Notes: generated from the sequence alone by a model not told the origin. Numbered from the stretch's first letter, positions 8,489 to 18,747 are shown. The stretch is 64,000 bases of DNA from Kroppenstedtia eburnea (GCF_013282215.1 NZ_CP048103.1:186001-250000), one strand, 5' to 3'. Numbers and translations are program-made.

Positions 8489-8748
8489 ACAGGGGGTGAG
8501 CGGGGGAAGGGACCTCGCGGAATCTGTGTGAGAAGAATTTGGGTCGGGACCCCATCTCCTTTGTGCAATCATCCGGATTTGCTTTCATCATCAGAGTGAT
8601 TTAAACCTCCCGGTCCCCTTTGCGTCAGGGAAGGCCGGCGGGTTTGCACATGCGTCTCCTGTGTCCCGCGTCCGGGTGGCATGCCGTCGAAGCGGTCGGT
8701 CGGGGATGTGGTGAGAAACTTCCAAACCTTGAAGGGAGGAAGGCGACG

Positions 8749-10026
8749 ATGCGTGTGTTGATGGTGTCGTTCAAGGATATCCATTATGATGCCAGAGTGC
8801 AGCGGGAGGCGATTGCCCTCGCCCGGGCCGGTTGGTATGTGGACATCGCATGTCTGCATATATTGCCGGACCCCCCACCGGAACTTCACGATCGGGTGCG
8901 GCTGTTGCGCTTTCCGGTGCACACCAAGCGGATCAAGCACTATGTGGACCAAAAGACGAACCGGAGTATCCGGAAAGGGGTATATCGGGTCGTTCGCACC
9001 CCCATGGTCCAAATCGCCAAAGACGCGATGACCCGGAAACATTTTGCAACCCAACTGTGGGAGCTTTGCGAACATGCCTGTTACGACGTGGTGCATTGCC
9101 ATGATGTACATGCCCTGGGCATCGGGGTCCATCTGAAGCGGAAGAAAGGACTCACTCTGATCTATGATGCCCACGGACTCTTTGATGAAAAAAATGAAAA
9201 GCGATGGGAACAGGCAAGAGATCACCGGGCGGAATCCCGGTGGATGGACTCCGTGGATCACCTGATCACTGTGAACGAGCTGTTGGAAGCCGAGTACAAC
9301 CGGCGATATCCAGTCATCTCCACGACCGTGTTGCGAAACATCCCCGAAAGTCTGCCCCGACTGCCATCGGAAAAAAACTACTTCCATCAAAGGTTCGGAC
9401 TCCATTCCGAAGACCGGGTGGTTCTCTACCAGGGAAGGTTCACCCCCAATCGGGGGTTGGAGGAGTTGATCGAAGCTTTTGTTCCACTTCCTTCCCACCA
9501 TAAACTGGTTTTGCTCGGATACGGGGAGTGGGAGGAACAAATCTTGCGGCGGATCGAAGATCGGAAACTTCAGGACCGTATTTTCTTTCATCCGCCGCTG
9601 TTGCCCCGAAAGTTGCTCCAAGTGACCAGCCATGCCGATTTGGGAGCCGTCCTGTATCAGAACACCTGCATGACCAGTCATCTGTCCACTCCGACCAATC
9701 TGTTGGAGTATATCCAAGCGGGACTTCCCGTCGTGTGCAGTGACCATCCGGGGAAAGCGATTGTGGTCGGTACATACGAGACAGGGCGGCTGGTGAATCC
9801 CAGAAATATAACAGAGATCAGCGGAGCGATCCGGGAGATCCTCTCCGACCCCGATACTTATCTGATCGGAACCCATAAGGCGCGAAAACTGCTGCAGTGG
9901 GGAAAGGAGCAGGAACGCCTGGTGGAACTTTACCGCCAGTTGCACCTCGCCCGCAGGGAACGGCCGGAGAAGGAGCAGGAAGAGGAGGATATCATCTCGA
10001 TTCAGCCGCACCTGCGTCAGCTCTGA
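8749..10026 (+). CDS. GT4-family glycosyltransferase
   Basis: A 425-residue GT-B fold glycosyltransferase. The N-terminal Rossmann domain opens with MRVLMVSFKDIHYDARVQRE and includes VVHCHDVHALGIG and YDAHGLFDE. The C-terminal nucleotide-sugar domain has the LYQGRFTPNRGLEELIEAF strand-helix unit, LVLLGYGEWE and an NLLEYIQAGLPVVCSD segment equivalent to the E-x7-E region. Family members transfer sugars from activated donors to glycans, teichoic acids or lipids; the acceptor cannot be read from sequence. The ATG at 8749 is preceded by GGGAGGA nine bases upstream; upstream in-frame codons lack an SD. A very strong hairpin terminator follows at 10111. Confidence 0.85.
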   Translation: MRVLMVSFKDIHYDARVQREAIALARAGWYVDIACLHILPDPPPELHDRVRLLRFPVHTKRIKHYVDQKTNRSIRKGVYRVVRTPMVQIAKDAMTRKHFATQLWELCEHACYDVVHCHDVHALGIGVHLKRKKGLTLIYDAHGLFDEKNEKRWEQARDHRAESRWMDSVDHLITVNELLEAEYNRRYPVISTTVLRNIPESLPRLPSEKNYFHQRFGLHSEDRVVLYQGRFTPNRGLEELIEAFVPLPSHHKLVLLGYGEWEEQILRRIEDRKLQDRIFFHPPLLPRKLLQVTSHADLGAVLYQNTCMTSHLSTPTNLLEYIQAGLPVVCSDHPGKAIVVGTYETGRLVNPRNITEISGAIREILSDPDTYLIGTHKARKLLQWGKEQERLVELYRQLHLARRERPEKEQEEEDIISIQPHLRQL

Positions 10027-10110
10027 CAAAGAAGGGAAGGCCTTTAAGTCTGTCGGAATCGGTGATAAACCACTCCGATGGCTCCGGCGGTGGCGGGTTT
10101 CCCGCGAGGT

Positions 10111-10157
10111 GCGGTTTCATGGGCCCCCGGGGCCCATGAAACCGCTGTTTTTTCTTT
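10111..10157 (+). terminator. strong rho-independent terminator
   Basis: A near-perfect 15-16 bp stem (GCGGTTTCATGGGCCCC with its complement) is followed by TGTTTTTTCTTT. It separates the glycosyltransferase transcript from the tRNA promoter starting 10 bp later. Confidence 0.85.
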
Positions 10158-10165
10158 CTCTTTTC

Positions 10166-10194
10166 TTGACAATATCCCGGGTTTCCTGTAGGAT
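10166..10194 (+). promoter_or_regulatory. sigma-A promoter of the tRNA-Ala gene
   Basis: TTGACA and TAGGAT are separated by 17 bp and end 23 bp before the tRNA 5' end. Confidence 0.75.
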
Positions 10195-10217
10195 AAAGAT
10201 TGTTTCAAAACGGATAT

Positions 10218-10293
10218 GGGGCTGTAGCTCAGCCGGGAGAGCGCCTCGTTCGCAACGAGGAGGTCGGCGGTTCGAGCCCGCTCAGCTCCACCA
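10218..10293 (+). tRNA. tRNA-Ala(CGC)
   Basis: A complete 76-nt cloverleaf. Acceptor arms GGGGCTG and CAGCTCC pair with the G3-U70 wobble that identifies alanine tRNAs; discriminator A and encoded CCA follow. The D arm contains AGCTCAGCCGGGAGAGC, the anticodon stem CCTCG/CGAGG encloses loop TTCGCAA with anticodon CGC (reads GCG), and the T loop is GTTCGAGCC. It has its own promoter and terminator, so it is a single-gene unit. Confidence 0.97.
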
Positions 10294-10336
10294 AAAAACC
10301 CCCGCATGGACCCAAGCTCCCATGCGGGGGTTTTTT
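10294..10336 (+). terminator. tRNA terminator
   Basis: AAAAACCCCCGCATGG pairs with CCATGCGGGGGTTTTT around a short loop, immediately after the tRNA CCA end. Confidence 0.85.
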
Positions 10337-10426
10337 GATGGTCAACCCGGTTGGAGGTGTAGTCGGGAAAGATAGGGGAAATGTAATGAGGGGAAGTGGG
10401 AAAAATGGCCCAAAGGGGGTCTCTGT

Positions 10427-11524
10427 TTGGGGAACAACCAGCGCAAAAATAAGAGCTTCCGGGGGTGGCTCGGCGGGGTCGGGGCTCTGATTGCCGGTGG
10501 CATTCCTTCCATATTGAAACTGGGGAAATTCGGCGGGACGCTGATCAGCATGGCCGTATCGGCCTGGGCCTATTCTCTGGTGTTGCAATTTCCCTGGTCC
10601 TTTTCCATCGGCCTCGTCATCATGATCTTCATTCATGAAATGGGCCATGTCTGGGCAGCCCGCAGGAAGGGACTGCCGGTGTCCGCCCCCGCTTTCATCC
10701 CTTTTTTGGGTGCATTGATCATGATGAAAAAGCAACCCCGGGATGCGGCGACGGAAGCCTATATCGCCTTTGGAGGTCCGTTGCTGGGGACGGTGGGAGC
10801 CTCGCTCACCTATCTGTTGGCATGGTGGACAGGTTATGAGGTGCTGGTTCCAGTGGCTCTGGTTGGGTTCTTCATCAATCTGTTCAACCTGTTGCCGATC
10901 CATCCGCTGGACGGCGGTCGGATCGTGACCGCGATCTCCCGATGGCTGTGGGTGGCGGGGCTGATACTCGGTCTCCTGTTGGTTTGGGTGCTTAAGAGCC
11001 TTTTACTTCTCCTGATCTGGTTACTCTTCGCCTTCCAACTCTGGGATTCCCACCTCTCCCGTCGCCGTCGGCAAGCGCGTCGCCTGGAAACCACAGTGGA
11101 GGTGGATCCGGCCCGCTTCCCCACCCGGGAGCTCTCCCTGCCCGCTCCCGGGGAACCCCGGGATCTATCCTTCGTCCAGTACTGCTCCCTGGGGGATCGG
11201 GAACATGTTTGCGATGTGTATGATCCCGGGGTCGGCCATCTCCACCGTTTTGAAGGATTCAGGGGGGCATTTCAGGAGATCCGCCTGTTGCAGACCGAGA
11301 CGAAAGAGACCGCTGACGGCCCCAGGGTCCGGATGAAACTGGAGGCCCGCTATCTGAGAGGGGCAGAGGAGCAGATGCTCCGATCAGATGAAGAGTACTA
11401 TGCGGTCTCCCCCTGGACCCGTCTGGGATACGGTCTGGCATATATCGGACTGGCGGGCTTCCTTTTGTTTATGGTGATGGTGGTGGGGCGCTTTTCCTTT
11501 GTCGGTCCTCAGATGGTCAGTTGA
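10427..11524 (+). CDS. site-2 protease family (M50) membrane metalloprotease
   Basis: A 365-residue membrane protein with the M50 zinc site: HEMGH in a membrane helix (about residues 67-71) and a second-site LDGG (IHPLDGGRIV, near residue 163). These match peptidase family M50/S2P, which cleaves substrates within the membrane. Five or six helices span residues ~15-205. A soluble ~140-residue domain follows and a last helix lies at ~340-360. The start is a TTG eight bases after AAGGGGGT; no in-frame ATG fits. The protein is not RseP-like because no PDZ domain interrupts the active site. Its substrate is unknown, with no anti-sigma factor adjacent. Confidence 0.85.
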   Translation: MGNNQRKNKSFRGWLGGVGALIAGGIPSILKLGKFGGTLISMAVSAWAYSLVLQFPWSFSIGLVIMIFIHEMGHVWAARRKGLPVSAPAFIPFLGALIMMKKQPRDAATEAYIAFGGPLLGTVGASLTYLLAWWTGYEVLVPVALVGFFINLFNLLPIHPLDGGRIVTAISRWLWVAGLILGLLLVWVLKSLLLLLIWLLFAFQLWDSHLSRRRRQARRLETTVEVDPARFPTRELSLPAPGEPRDLSFVQYCSLGDREHVCDVYDPGVGHLHRFEGFRGAFQEIRLLQTETKETADGPRVRMKLEARYLRGAEEQMLRSDEEYYAVSPWTRLGYGLAYIGLAGFLLFMVMVVGRFSFVGPQMVS

Positions 11525-11530
11525 AAAACA

Positions 11531-11553
11531 ACCCGCGGTTGCGGACCGCGGGT
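11531..11553. terminator. bidirectional terminator between convergent genes
   Basis: ACCCGCGGT and ACCGCGGGT pair around TGCGG. On the minus strand a TGTTTTTC tract follows the stem, serving the 97-residue gene; the plus-strand tract (CTTCATT) is weaker but can end the protease transcript. Confidence 0.7.
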
Positions 11554-11572
11554 CTTCATTCACCTCAGTGAT

Positions 11573-11866
11573 TCAGTTCCGGAAACCATGTCGGCTGAGA
11601 CCCCGCCCAGGTTTGCTGTGACAGCCTTTGGGACGTCGTCCCCGGTAAAGCTGGAGAAAGACCAGGTTGCTGTTCCCGGAGCGGTAGGGGACGATGTTCG
11701 GGGGGAGGGATTCCGCACCGGTCTCAAGGGGAGGCGGAGTGGTGAACCAGCTTCGTATTCGGTGGTAGATCGAAGGACGGAGCTTTTTGGGGGAGCGGAT
11801 CCCAGTGGCCATCTCCCACTGTTTTTGCCGGGCTTCCATTTCCATCACATAGGGATTCATATTCAT
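11573..11866 (-). CDS. hypothetical 97-residue basic protein
   Basis: An ORF starting at an ATG nine bases after a perfect AAGGAGG on the minus strand, which is the main support for expression. The product is polar and basic with Pro-rich stretches (FTTPPPLE, LPPNIVPYRSGN), no membrane helix and no recognised domain. It is the last unit of a minus-strand transcript that begins at a sigma-A promoter near 12209-12237, passes a 54-codon ORF and then two terminator-like hairpins. Expression is probably controlled by read-through of those hairpins. An in-frame extension to 11989 would run through the hairpins and lacks an SD. Confidence 0.5.
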   Translation of the reverse strand: MNMNPYVMEMEARQKQWEMATGIRSPKKLRPSIYHRIRSWFTTPPPLETGAESLPPNIVPYRSGNSNLVFLQLYRGRRPKGCHSKPGRGLSRHGFRN

Positions 11867-11900
11867 CAGTTGAAGTCCTCCTTGTTTATTGGGGAAATAC

Positions 11901-11931
11901 AAAAAACGCCACAAACCGACGGTCTGTGGCG
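11901..11931 (-). terminator. terminator-like hairpin, promoter-distal of a tandem pair
   Basis: On the minus strand CGCCACAGACC pairs with GGTTTGTGGCG (one wobble) and is followed by TTTTTT. It lies 35 bp before the ATG of the 97-residue gene and resembles its neighbour at 11938, including the central CGTCGG. Confidence 0.65.
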
Positions 11932-11937
11932 CATCAT

Positions 11938-11970
11938 TAAAAAACACCACAGGCCGACGACGACCTGTGG
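11938..11970 (-). terminator. terminator-like hairpin, promoter-proximal of a tandem pair
   Basis: On the minus strand CCACAGG pairs with CCTGTGG (loop CGTCG-rich), followed by a T tract. Same CCACAG/CTGTGG stem as the hairpin at 11901, suggesting duplication or a shared ligand. It sits 30 bp after the stop of the 54-codon ORF. Confidence 0.6.
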
Positions 11971-12000
11971 CGCCTGTTTCAACAGCCATGGAGCGGGGGC

Positions 12001-12165
12001 TTAAAGAACCCCGACCGGAGGTCGTCGCTTCTCAATCTCATTTTTGGACACAGGAATCCCTGCCGCAGCGGTTGCGATCACCCTCCCGATGGACGGGGAC
12101 ACCGTAGCCCCGCCCAAGGGCAGACGGGTCCCTTGGTTTACAGTGTGGGCAACAAGTCTTAACAT
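12001..12165 (-). CDS. small 54-residue protein or leader peptide
   Basis: Starting at an ATG preceded by AAAGGAGGT with good spacing, the minus strand encodes 54 residues beginning MLRLVAHTVNQGTR and ending KRRPPVGVL. The middle is rich in Ala, Gly and small hydrophobics. A consensus sigma-A promoter lies 45 bp upstream. Promoter, strong SD and complete frame make translation likely. The family is not recognised. Because two tandem terminator hairpins follow, it might work as a leader peptide for the 97-residue gene, but it lacks a run of one codon type as in classic attenuators. Confidence 0.6.
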   Translation of the reverse strand: MLRLVAHTVNQGTRLPLGGATVSPSIGRVIATAAAGIPVSKNEIEKRRPPVGVL

Positions 12166-12208
12166 TTCGACGACCTCCTTTCAACCTGCCGTTTTTGGAA
12201 TATAACTT

Positions 12209-12237
12209 ATTTTACAGAGGTTGGCATCCCTTGTCAA
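12209..12237 (-). promoter_or_regulatory. sigma-A promoter for the minus-strand small-protein unit
   Basis: Read on the minus strand: TTGACA, 17 bp, TAAAAT. It points at the 54-codon ORF, whose ATG is at 12165. Confidence 0.75.
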
Positions 12238-12336
12238 TATTGAAAATATTTTTGACTCCGGCCCTGAAACCCGATCTGGATCGGGGTATGGTGAAATCGG
12301 ATCGACGCAAGATATATTGGGAAAGGAGAGACTTTG

Positions 12337-13011
12337 ATGTCAAAGGATCGAGGAGAAGCTTTTATTTTTGATTTGGATGGAACACTCTTTCAAACCGAGC
12401 AGGTGGCGATCCCGGCTTTTCATCGGACTTATCAACAGTTGCAGGAACAGGGGCTCCATCGGGGAAACCGGCCCACGGATGAACAGGTGACATCGGTTTT
12501 CGGCATGACCTCCGGCGGGATCTGGGAACGGCTGCTGCCCGGAGCATCCGACGAGGCGAAAAAAATCGCTGACGATTGGTGGTTGCAGAACGAACTGGAT
12601 TGCCTCGCGGAGGGAATGGGAGAGTTGTATCCCGGGGTTGCCCAGGGTCTGGAGGCTCTCCATGGACGGGGATTCCGCCTGTTTGTGGCCAGCAACGGGA
12701 GAGGCCCCTACGTGCGGGGCGTTTTGCAGACTTTTGGTATCAGCTCCTGGTTTACGGGTATATATTCAGCAGGGGAGAAACAAATCTTTGACAAAGACCG
12801 GCTGGTGGCTCTTTTGATGAAAGAACATCAGGTGACCTCCGGTTGGATGGTGGGGGACCGAAGCTCTGATGTTCAGGCGGGGAAAGCCAACGGGCTGACC
12901 GTCATAGGATGTAGATATGCCGGTTTTCCCCAATTTGGCGACGGGAAGGAGCTGGCGGATGCCGACCAGGTGATCGGCTCCTTCAGCGAACTGTTGACAT
13001 TGGCCGGGTAA
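12337..13011 (+). CDS. HAD-superfamily phosphatase (phosphoglycolate phosphatase-like)
   Basis: A 224-residue haloacid dehalogenase-type hydrolase. Motif I FDLDGTLF carries the nucleophile Asp and the acid Asp near residues 13-15; motif II is VASNGRG; motif III Lys lies in the EKQIFDKDR region; motif IV is MVGDRSSDVQAGKANG near residue 172. The helical cap lies between motifs I and II, the subclass I arrangement of phosphoglycolate phosphatase and pyrophosphatase PpaX. The exact substrate is not determined. The ATG at 12337 follows AAAGGAGA; a TTG just before it is in frame but less likely. Confidence 0.85.
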   Translation: MSKDRGEAFIFDLDGTLFQTEQVAIPAFHRTYQQLQEQGLHRGNRPTDEQVTSVFGMTSGGIWERLLPGASDEAKKIADDWWLQNELDCLAEGMGELYPGVAQGLEALHGRGFRLFVASNGRGPYVRGVLQTFGISSWFTGIYSAGEKQIFDKDRLVALLMKEHQVTSGWMVGDRSSDVQAGKANGLTVIGCRYAGFPQFGDGKELADADQVIGSFSELLTLAG

Positions 13012-13016
13012 CGCCT

Positions 13017-13125
13017 AAAAGCGTTGTGAAAGAACTGCTACAGGGAGGGTTGGGTTTTACATGGAGTGATTTTGGATCGTCAGAACAACGAAAACGACAT
13101 GTGAAACCCAATCCCGACCGGCCCG
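13017..13125. repeat. dispersed palindromic repeat, copy B
   Basis: The left end AAAAGCGTTGTGA matches the terminal inverted repeat of copies C and E. An inner stem pairs GGTTGGGTTTTACATG with CATGTGAAACCCAATCC. The core GGATCGTCAGAAC is identical in copy C. The right terminal repeat is missing. It sits between the HAD gene and mgtC. Confidence 0.7.
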
Positions 13126-13181
13126 GCCCTATGCTGATAAACACACCTGTCTGAAGAAATAAGCGGTTGAGGAGGGTCTGG

Positions 13182-13877
13182 ATGGAGGCGGATCAGATCT
13201 GGACGATTTCCTACGGGGAGACAGCTGTGCGTCTGTTGGTCGCCACGCTCCTGGGTGGATTGGTGGGCTGGGAGCGGGAACACAACAACCATCCCGCCGG
13301 TTTCCGGACCCATATCCTGGTCTGTGTCGGGTCCGCCTTGATCATGCTGCTCTCCATCTATGGATTCCCACAGTTTATGGGTGAAAAGAATGTCCGCTTT
13401 GACCCCGGTCGCATCGCGGCTCAGGTGGTGAGCGGAATCGGGTTTCTGGGAGCGGGGACCATTCTCCGTCAGGGAATGACAGTCAGCGGACTCACCACCG
13501 CCGCTTCCCTGTGGGTGGTGGCGGCGATCGGGCTGGCGGCGGGAGCCGGCTTCCACTTTCCCGCCTTGCTGACCACCCTGCTGGTGCTGGTCAGCCTGGA
13601 ATTGCTGAACCGGTTGGAGGGATGGCTGTTTCGCCGTCACTTGCTGAAGCGGATGCGGGTTCAGGTGGCCAAACAACCGGGGAAACTGGGGGAATTGGCA
13701 ACCGTGGTGGGAAGCCTGGGGTTTGATATCAAAAAAGTGCAGATCGATGAAGGGGAAGCAGAGGAGCCGGAGATGGAGATTATCTTTATCCTCCGGGTTC
13801 CCAACCAGATGGAACCGACAGGACTGCTCGACCGGGTGCGGGAAGTGACCGGGGTGCGGTCCGTCCATCTGGATTGA
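13182..13877 (+). CDS. MgtC/SapB family membrane protein
   Basis: A 231-residue protein. The N-terminal ~145 residues hold about four helices with the family signature GGLVGWEREHNNHPAGFRTH and SGIGFLGAGTI. The C-terminal ~80 residues form an ACT-like regulatory domain (VAKQPGKLGELATVVGSLGF). MgtC proteins are linked to magnesium limitation, acid tolerance and control of ATP synthase in some bacteria; the role in Firmicutes is less defined. Start ATG 13182 follows TGAGGAGGG; the upstream in-frame TTG overlaps that SD and is rejected. It lies immediately upstream of the ctsR promoter. Confidence 0.88.
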   Translation: MEADQIWTISYGETAVRLLVATLLGGLVGWEREHNNHPAGFRTHILVCVGSALIMLLSIYGFPQFMGEKNVRFDPGRIAAQVVSGIGFLGAGTILRQGMTVSGLTTAASLWVVAAIGLAAGAGFHFPALLTTLLVLVSLELLNRLEGWLFRRHLLKRMRVQVAKQPGKLGELATVVGSLGFDIKKVQIDEGEAEEPEMEIIFILRVPNQMEPTGLLDRVREVTGVRSVHLD

Positions 13878-13936
13878 CTCTGATTCCGTATGAAACAGCC
13901 TCCGATGCGCAACAATGATACTGTCGATGTTGCCCC

Positions 13937-13966
13937 TTGGCAAGGGGGGAGAGAGTCCAGTATAAT
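13937..13966 (+). promoter_or_regulatory. sigma-A promoter of the ctsR operon
   Basis: TTGGCA and TATAAT separated by 18 bp, followed 11 bp later by the CtsR box. Confidence 0.8.
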
Positions 13967-13977
13967 GGAATCATCAA

Positions 13978-13994
13978 GGTCAAAGTCAGTCAAA
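13978..13994 (+). promoter_or_regulatory. CtsR operator box
   Basis: GGTCAAA-GTC-AGTCAAA is a perfect match to the tandem heptad CtsR operator (RGTCAAANNNRGTCAAA). It lies across the expected transcription start, so CtsR binding would repress its own operon until heat or protein stress inactivates it. Confidence 0.92.
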
Positions 13995-14018
13995 GTCAGC
14001 GGGAGGTTATCCAATGAC

Positions 14019-14489
14019 ATGTCCAGTATTTCGGACATCATCGAAGAATATCTGCTCAATATCCTGAAACAGACCCCTTCCGGGACGATTCAGGTGAAGC
14101 GGAGTGAGTTGGCGGAACTCTTTCAATGCGTTCCCTCCCAGATCAACTATGTGATCAGTACCCGATTCACTGTTGAAAAAGGTTTCATCGTCGAAAGCAA
14201 ACGGGGCGGAGGCGGTTTTATCCGCATTCGCAAGGTCCGCTTCTCGACGAGAAAGGCTTATTTTGACGTCCTTCTCCGCATGATCGGCAACCGGATGACA
14301 CAACAGGCGGCGCAAGACCTGATCACCCGCCTCACCGATGAGGGGCTGATGACCGAGAGGGAAGGGCGCATGGTGGGAAAACTGGTTTCCCGGGAAGTGC
14401 TGGATTTGCCGGTCTCTCTCCGGGACGCACTGCGGGCCCGGATCATGCGCAATGTGGTGATGACGCTATTCGCAAGCAAAGGAGAGTGA
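14019..14489 (+). CDS. ctsR: CtsR, class III stress gene repressor
   Basis: A 156-residue repressor of clp genes. It starts with MSSISDIIEEYLLNIL as in Bacillus CtsR, followed by a winged helix-turn-helix (SELAELFQCVPSQINYVISTRF) with the glycine-rich wing ESKRGGGGFIRI. The C-terminal dimerisation domain includes LITRLTDEGLMTEREG. The ATG at 14019 is in frame and follows GGGAGGT by 11 bases; the ATG at 14014 is out of frame. First gene of ctsR-mcsA-mcsB-clpC. A matching CtsR box lies just upstream. Confidence 0.97.
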   Translation: MSSISDIIEEYLLNILKQTPSGTIQVKRSELAELFQCVPSQINYVISTRFTVEKGFIVESKRGGGGFIRIRKVRFSTRKAYFDVLLRMIGNRMTQQAAQDLITRLTDEGLMTEREGRMVGKLVSREVLDLPVSLRDALRARIMRNVVMTLFASKGE

Positions 14490-14496
14490 GCCCCGA

Positions 14497-15021
14497 ATGC
14501 AGTGTCAGGAGTGCGGGAAACGACCGGCCACCCTTCACTACACCAAGATCATCAATGGGGAAAAGAATGAGTTTCATCTCTGTGAAGTCTGCGCGAGAGA
14601 AAGAGGGGAACAGATGGCGGGTATGGACTCCGGGTTTTCCATTAACAACCTCCTGTCCGGTCTTCTCAATCTGGACGGCCAGTTTGCGGAACAACAGGCC
14701 CGCCCCGCAGCGCAGGCACAGCCTCTCCGCTGTCCGACCTGTGGCCTGACCTACAGTCAGTTCAGCAAGATCGGACGTTTCGGCTGCAGTGATTGTTACG
14801 ATGCCTTCTCCGCCCAGTTGGATCCCTTGTTCCGACGGGTGCACGGACACACCACCCACCGGGGCAAAGTTCCGGAGAGAACCGGCGGCAAACTCCGGGT
14901 TCGCCGGGAGATCGATAAACTGAAGCAGGAAATGGCCACCCGCATCGAAAATGAAGAGTTTGAAGAAGCAGCCCGCTTGCGCGACCGCATTCGGGACCTG
15001 CAGGAGAAACTGGACAGTTAG
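14497..15021 (+). CDS. mcsA: McsA, zinc-binding activator of McsB
   Basis: A 174-residue protein with four CxxC motifs (CQEC, CEVC, CPTC, CSDC), which bind zinc, and a C-terminal UVR motif (TRIENEEFEEAARLRDRIRD). McsA activates the arginine kinase McsB and helps target substrates to ClpC. The SD overlaps the end of ctsR (seven bases between stop and ATG), indicating translational coupling. Confidence 0.96.
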   Translation: MQCQECGKRPATLHYTKIINGEKNEFHLCEVCARERGEQMAGMDSGFSINNLLSGLLNLDGQFAEQQARPAAQAQPLRCPTCGLTYSQFSKIGRFGCSDCYDAFSAQLDPLFRRVHGHTTHRGKVPERTGGKLRVRREIDKLKQEMATRIENEEFEEAARLRDRIRDLQEKLDS

Positions 15022-15035
15022 GAGGAGGAAGCCCT

Positions 15036-16112
15036 ATGTCGCTCCCACGCTTTACACAGCATGCTTTGAGTGAATGGATGAAGGGAAAAGGCCCCCGGTC
15101 GGACATCGTGATCTCCAGCAGGGTCCGGATCGCCCGCAACCTGTCGGGATTGCCCTTTCCCATGTTGGCGACCTCCTCTCAATCCTCGGAAGTCGTGCGC
15201 CGGGTGGAGATGGCCCTTCGGGAGGAGGGGAGACCTTCCGTGCTGAAGGATGCGGAGTTGATCCGCATGGATGACCTCAGTGACCTGGAAAAACGGGTGC
15301 TGGTGGAGAAACATCTGATCAGCCCCCATTTGGCGGAGGAATCCCGACACGGGGCAGTGATCCTCAGTCAAAACGAAGCGGTCAGCATCATGGTCAATGA
15401 AGAGGATCATATCCGAATCCAGTGTCTGTTTCCCGGTTTCCAGCCGGAAGAAGCCTGGAAGTTGGCCGATGAACTGGATGACTGGTTTGAAAGTCAGCTC
15501 ACTTACGCGTTCAGTGAGACCAAGGGGTATCTCACCAGCTGTCCCACCAATGTGGGGACGGGGATTCGCGCTTCGGTGATGGTCCATCTGCCGGCCCTCG
15601 CCCTGACCCGGCAACTGAACCGTCTTTTTCCCGCCATCACTCAGGTGGGACTGGCGGTTCGGGGGATCTACGGGGAGGGGAGTGAGGCCCTGGGCAACCT
15701 CTACCAGGTATCCAATCAGGTGACGTTGGGCCAGCGGGAAGAGGAGATTGTCCAAAAGCTGGAAGGGGTGGTGCGGCAGATGATCGAGCATGAGCACACT
15801 GCCCGCAACCGGATCCGGGAGGCTTCTTTCATTCAATTGGAAGACCGGATTCACCGCTCCCACGGCATCCTCTCCAGCGCCCGGGTGATCAGTTCCAAAG
15901 AGGCGATGGAACGTTTGTCCGATGTGCGGTTGGGTATCGATATGGGTCTGATCTCCGGGGTGACTCCACAGGTGATGAATGAACTGATGGTGATCACCCA
16001 GCCCGGATTCCTGCAGATCCGGGCCAACCAGCGATTGGATACGGAAGAGCGGGACATCCGCCGCGCCGAAATGATCCGGGAGCAGCTTTCCCTGGGACGG
16101 GAAAGGGAATAA
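15036..16112 (+). CDS. mcsB: McsB, protein arginine kinase
   Basis: A 358-residue phosphagen-kinase-like enzyme that phosphorylates arginines of misfolded proteins and marks them for ClpCP. The SSRVRIARNL nucleotide-binding segment is at residues ~27-36, and the active-site cysteine lies in CPTNVGTG at about residue 169. The C-terminal RDIRRA (about residues 336-341) matches the RDxxRA phospho-arginine allosteric site. GGAGGAGG lies before ATG. mcsB and clpC are separated by a repeat copy (16132-16267). Confidence 0.97.
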   Translation: MSLPRFTQHALSEWMKGKGPRSDIVISSRVRIARNLSGLPFPMLATSSQSSEVVRRVEMALREEGRPSVLKDAELIRMDDLSDLEKRVLVEKHLISPHLAEESRHGAVILSQNEAVSIMVNEEDHIRIQCLFPGFQPEEAWKLADELDDWFESQLTYAFSETKGYLTSCPTNVGTGIRASVMVHLPALALTRQLNRLFPAITQVGLAVRGIYGEGSEALGNLYQVSNQVTLGQREEEIVQKLEGVVRQMIEHEHTARNRIREASFIQLEDRIHRSHGILSSARVISSKEAMERLSDVRLGIDMGLISGVTPQVMNELMVITQPGFLQIRANQRLDTEERDIRRAEMIREQLSLGRERE

Positions 16113-16131
16113 TAAAGATAAGTCCACACAG

Positions 16132-16267
16132 AAGCATTGTGAAAAAGCCGTCATACCCACAGGGAGGGGTGGGTTTTACATGGAGCGTCTCAGGATCGTC
16201 AGAACTTTGGCGCCGAAATGTGAAACCCCATCCCGACCGTCCAAGAATGCACTGAATCACAACGCTT
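16132..16267. repeat. dispersed palindromic repeat, copy C, inside the ctsR operon
   Basis: A 136-bp element with inverted ends AAGCATTGTGA and TCACAACGCTT (one mismatch). The inner stem pairs GGGTGGGTTTTACATG with ATGTGAAACCCCATCCC, and the core GGATCGTCAGAAC is shared with copy B. It lies between mcsB and clpC, ending 23 bp before the clpC ATG, so the operon transcript must carry the structure. Confidence 0.8.
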
Positions 16268-16289
16268 ACAGAGAGGGGTGCATCATCCC

Positions 16290-18734
<2,445 letters not shown>

Positions 18735-18747
18735 TGGCCAATTTTGT

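Noticed and set aside
8480-8515. CCCCCT/AGGGGG hairpin after the pseudokinase gene as terminator
   Set aside because: Short stem with flanking mismatches and no T-run.
8569-10029. 486-codon minus-strand ORF
   Set aside because: Exact antisense of the GT4 glycosyltransferase, whose motifs and SD are convincing.
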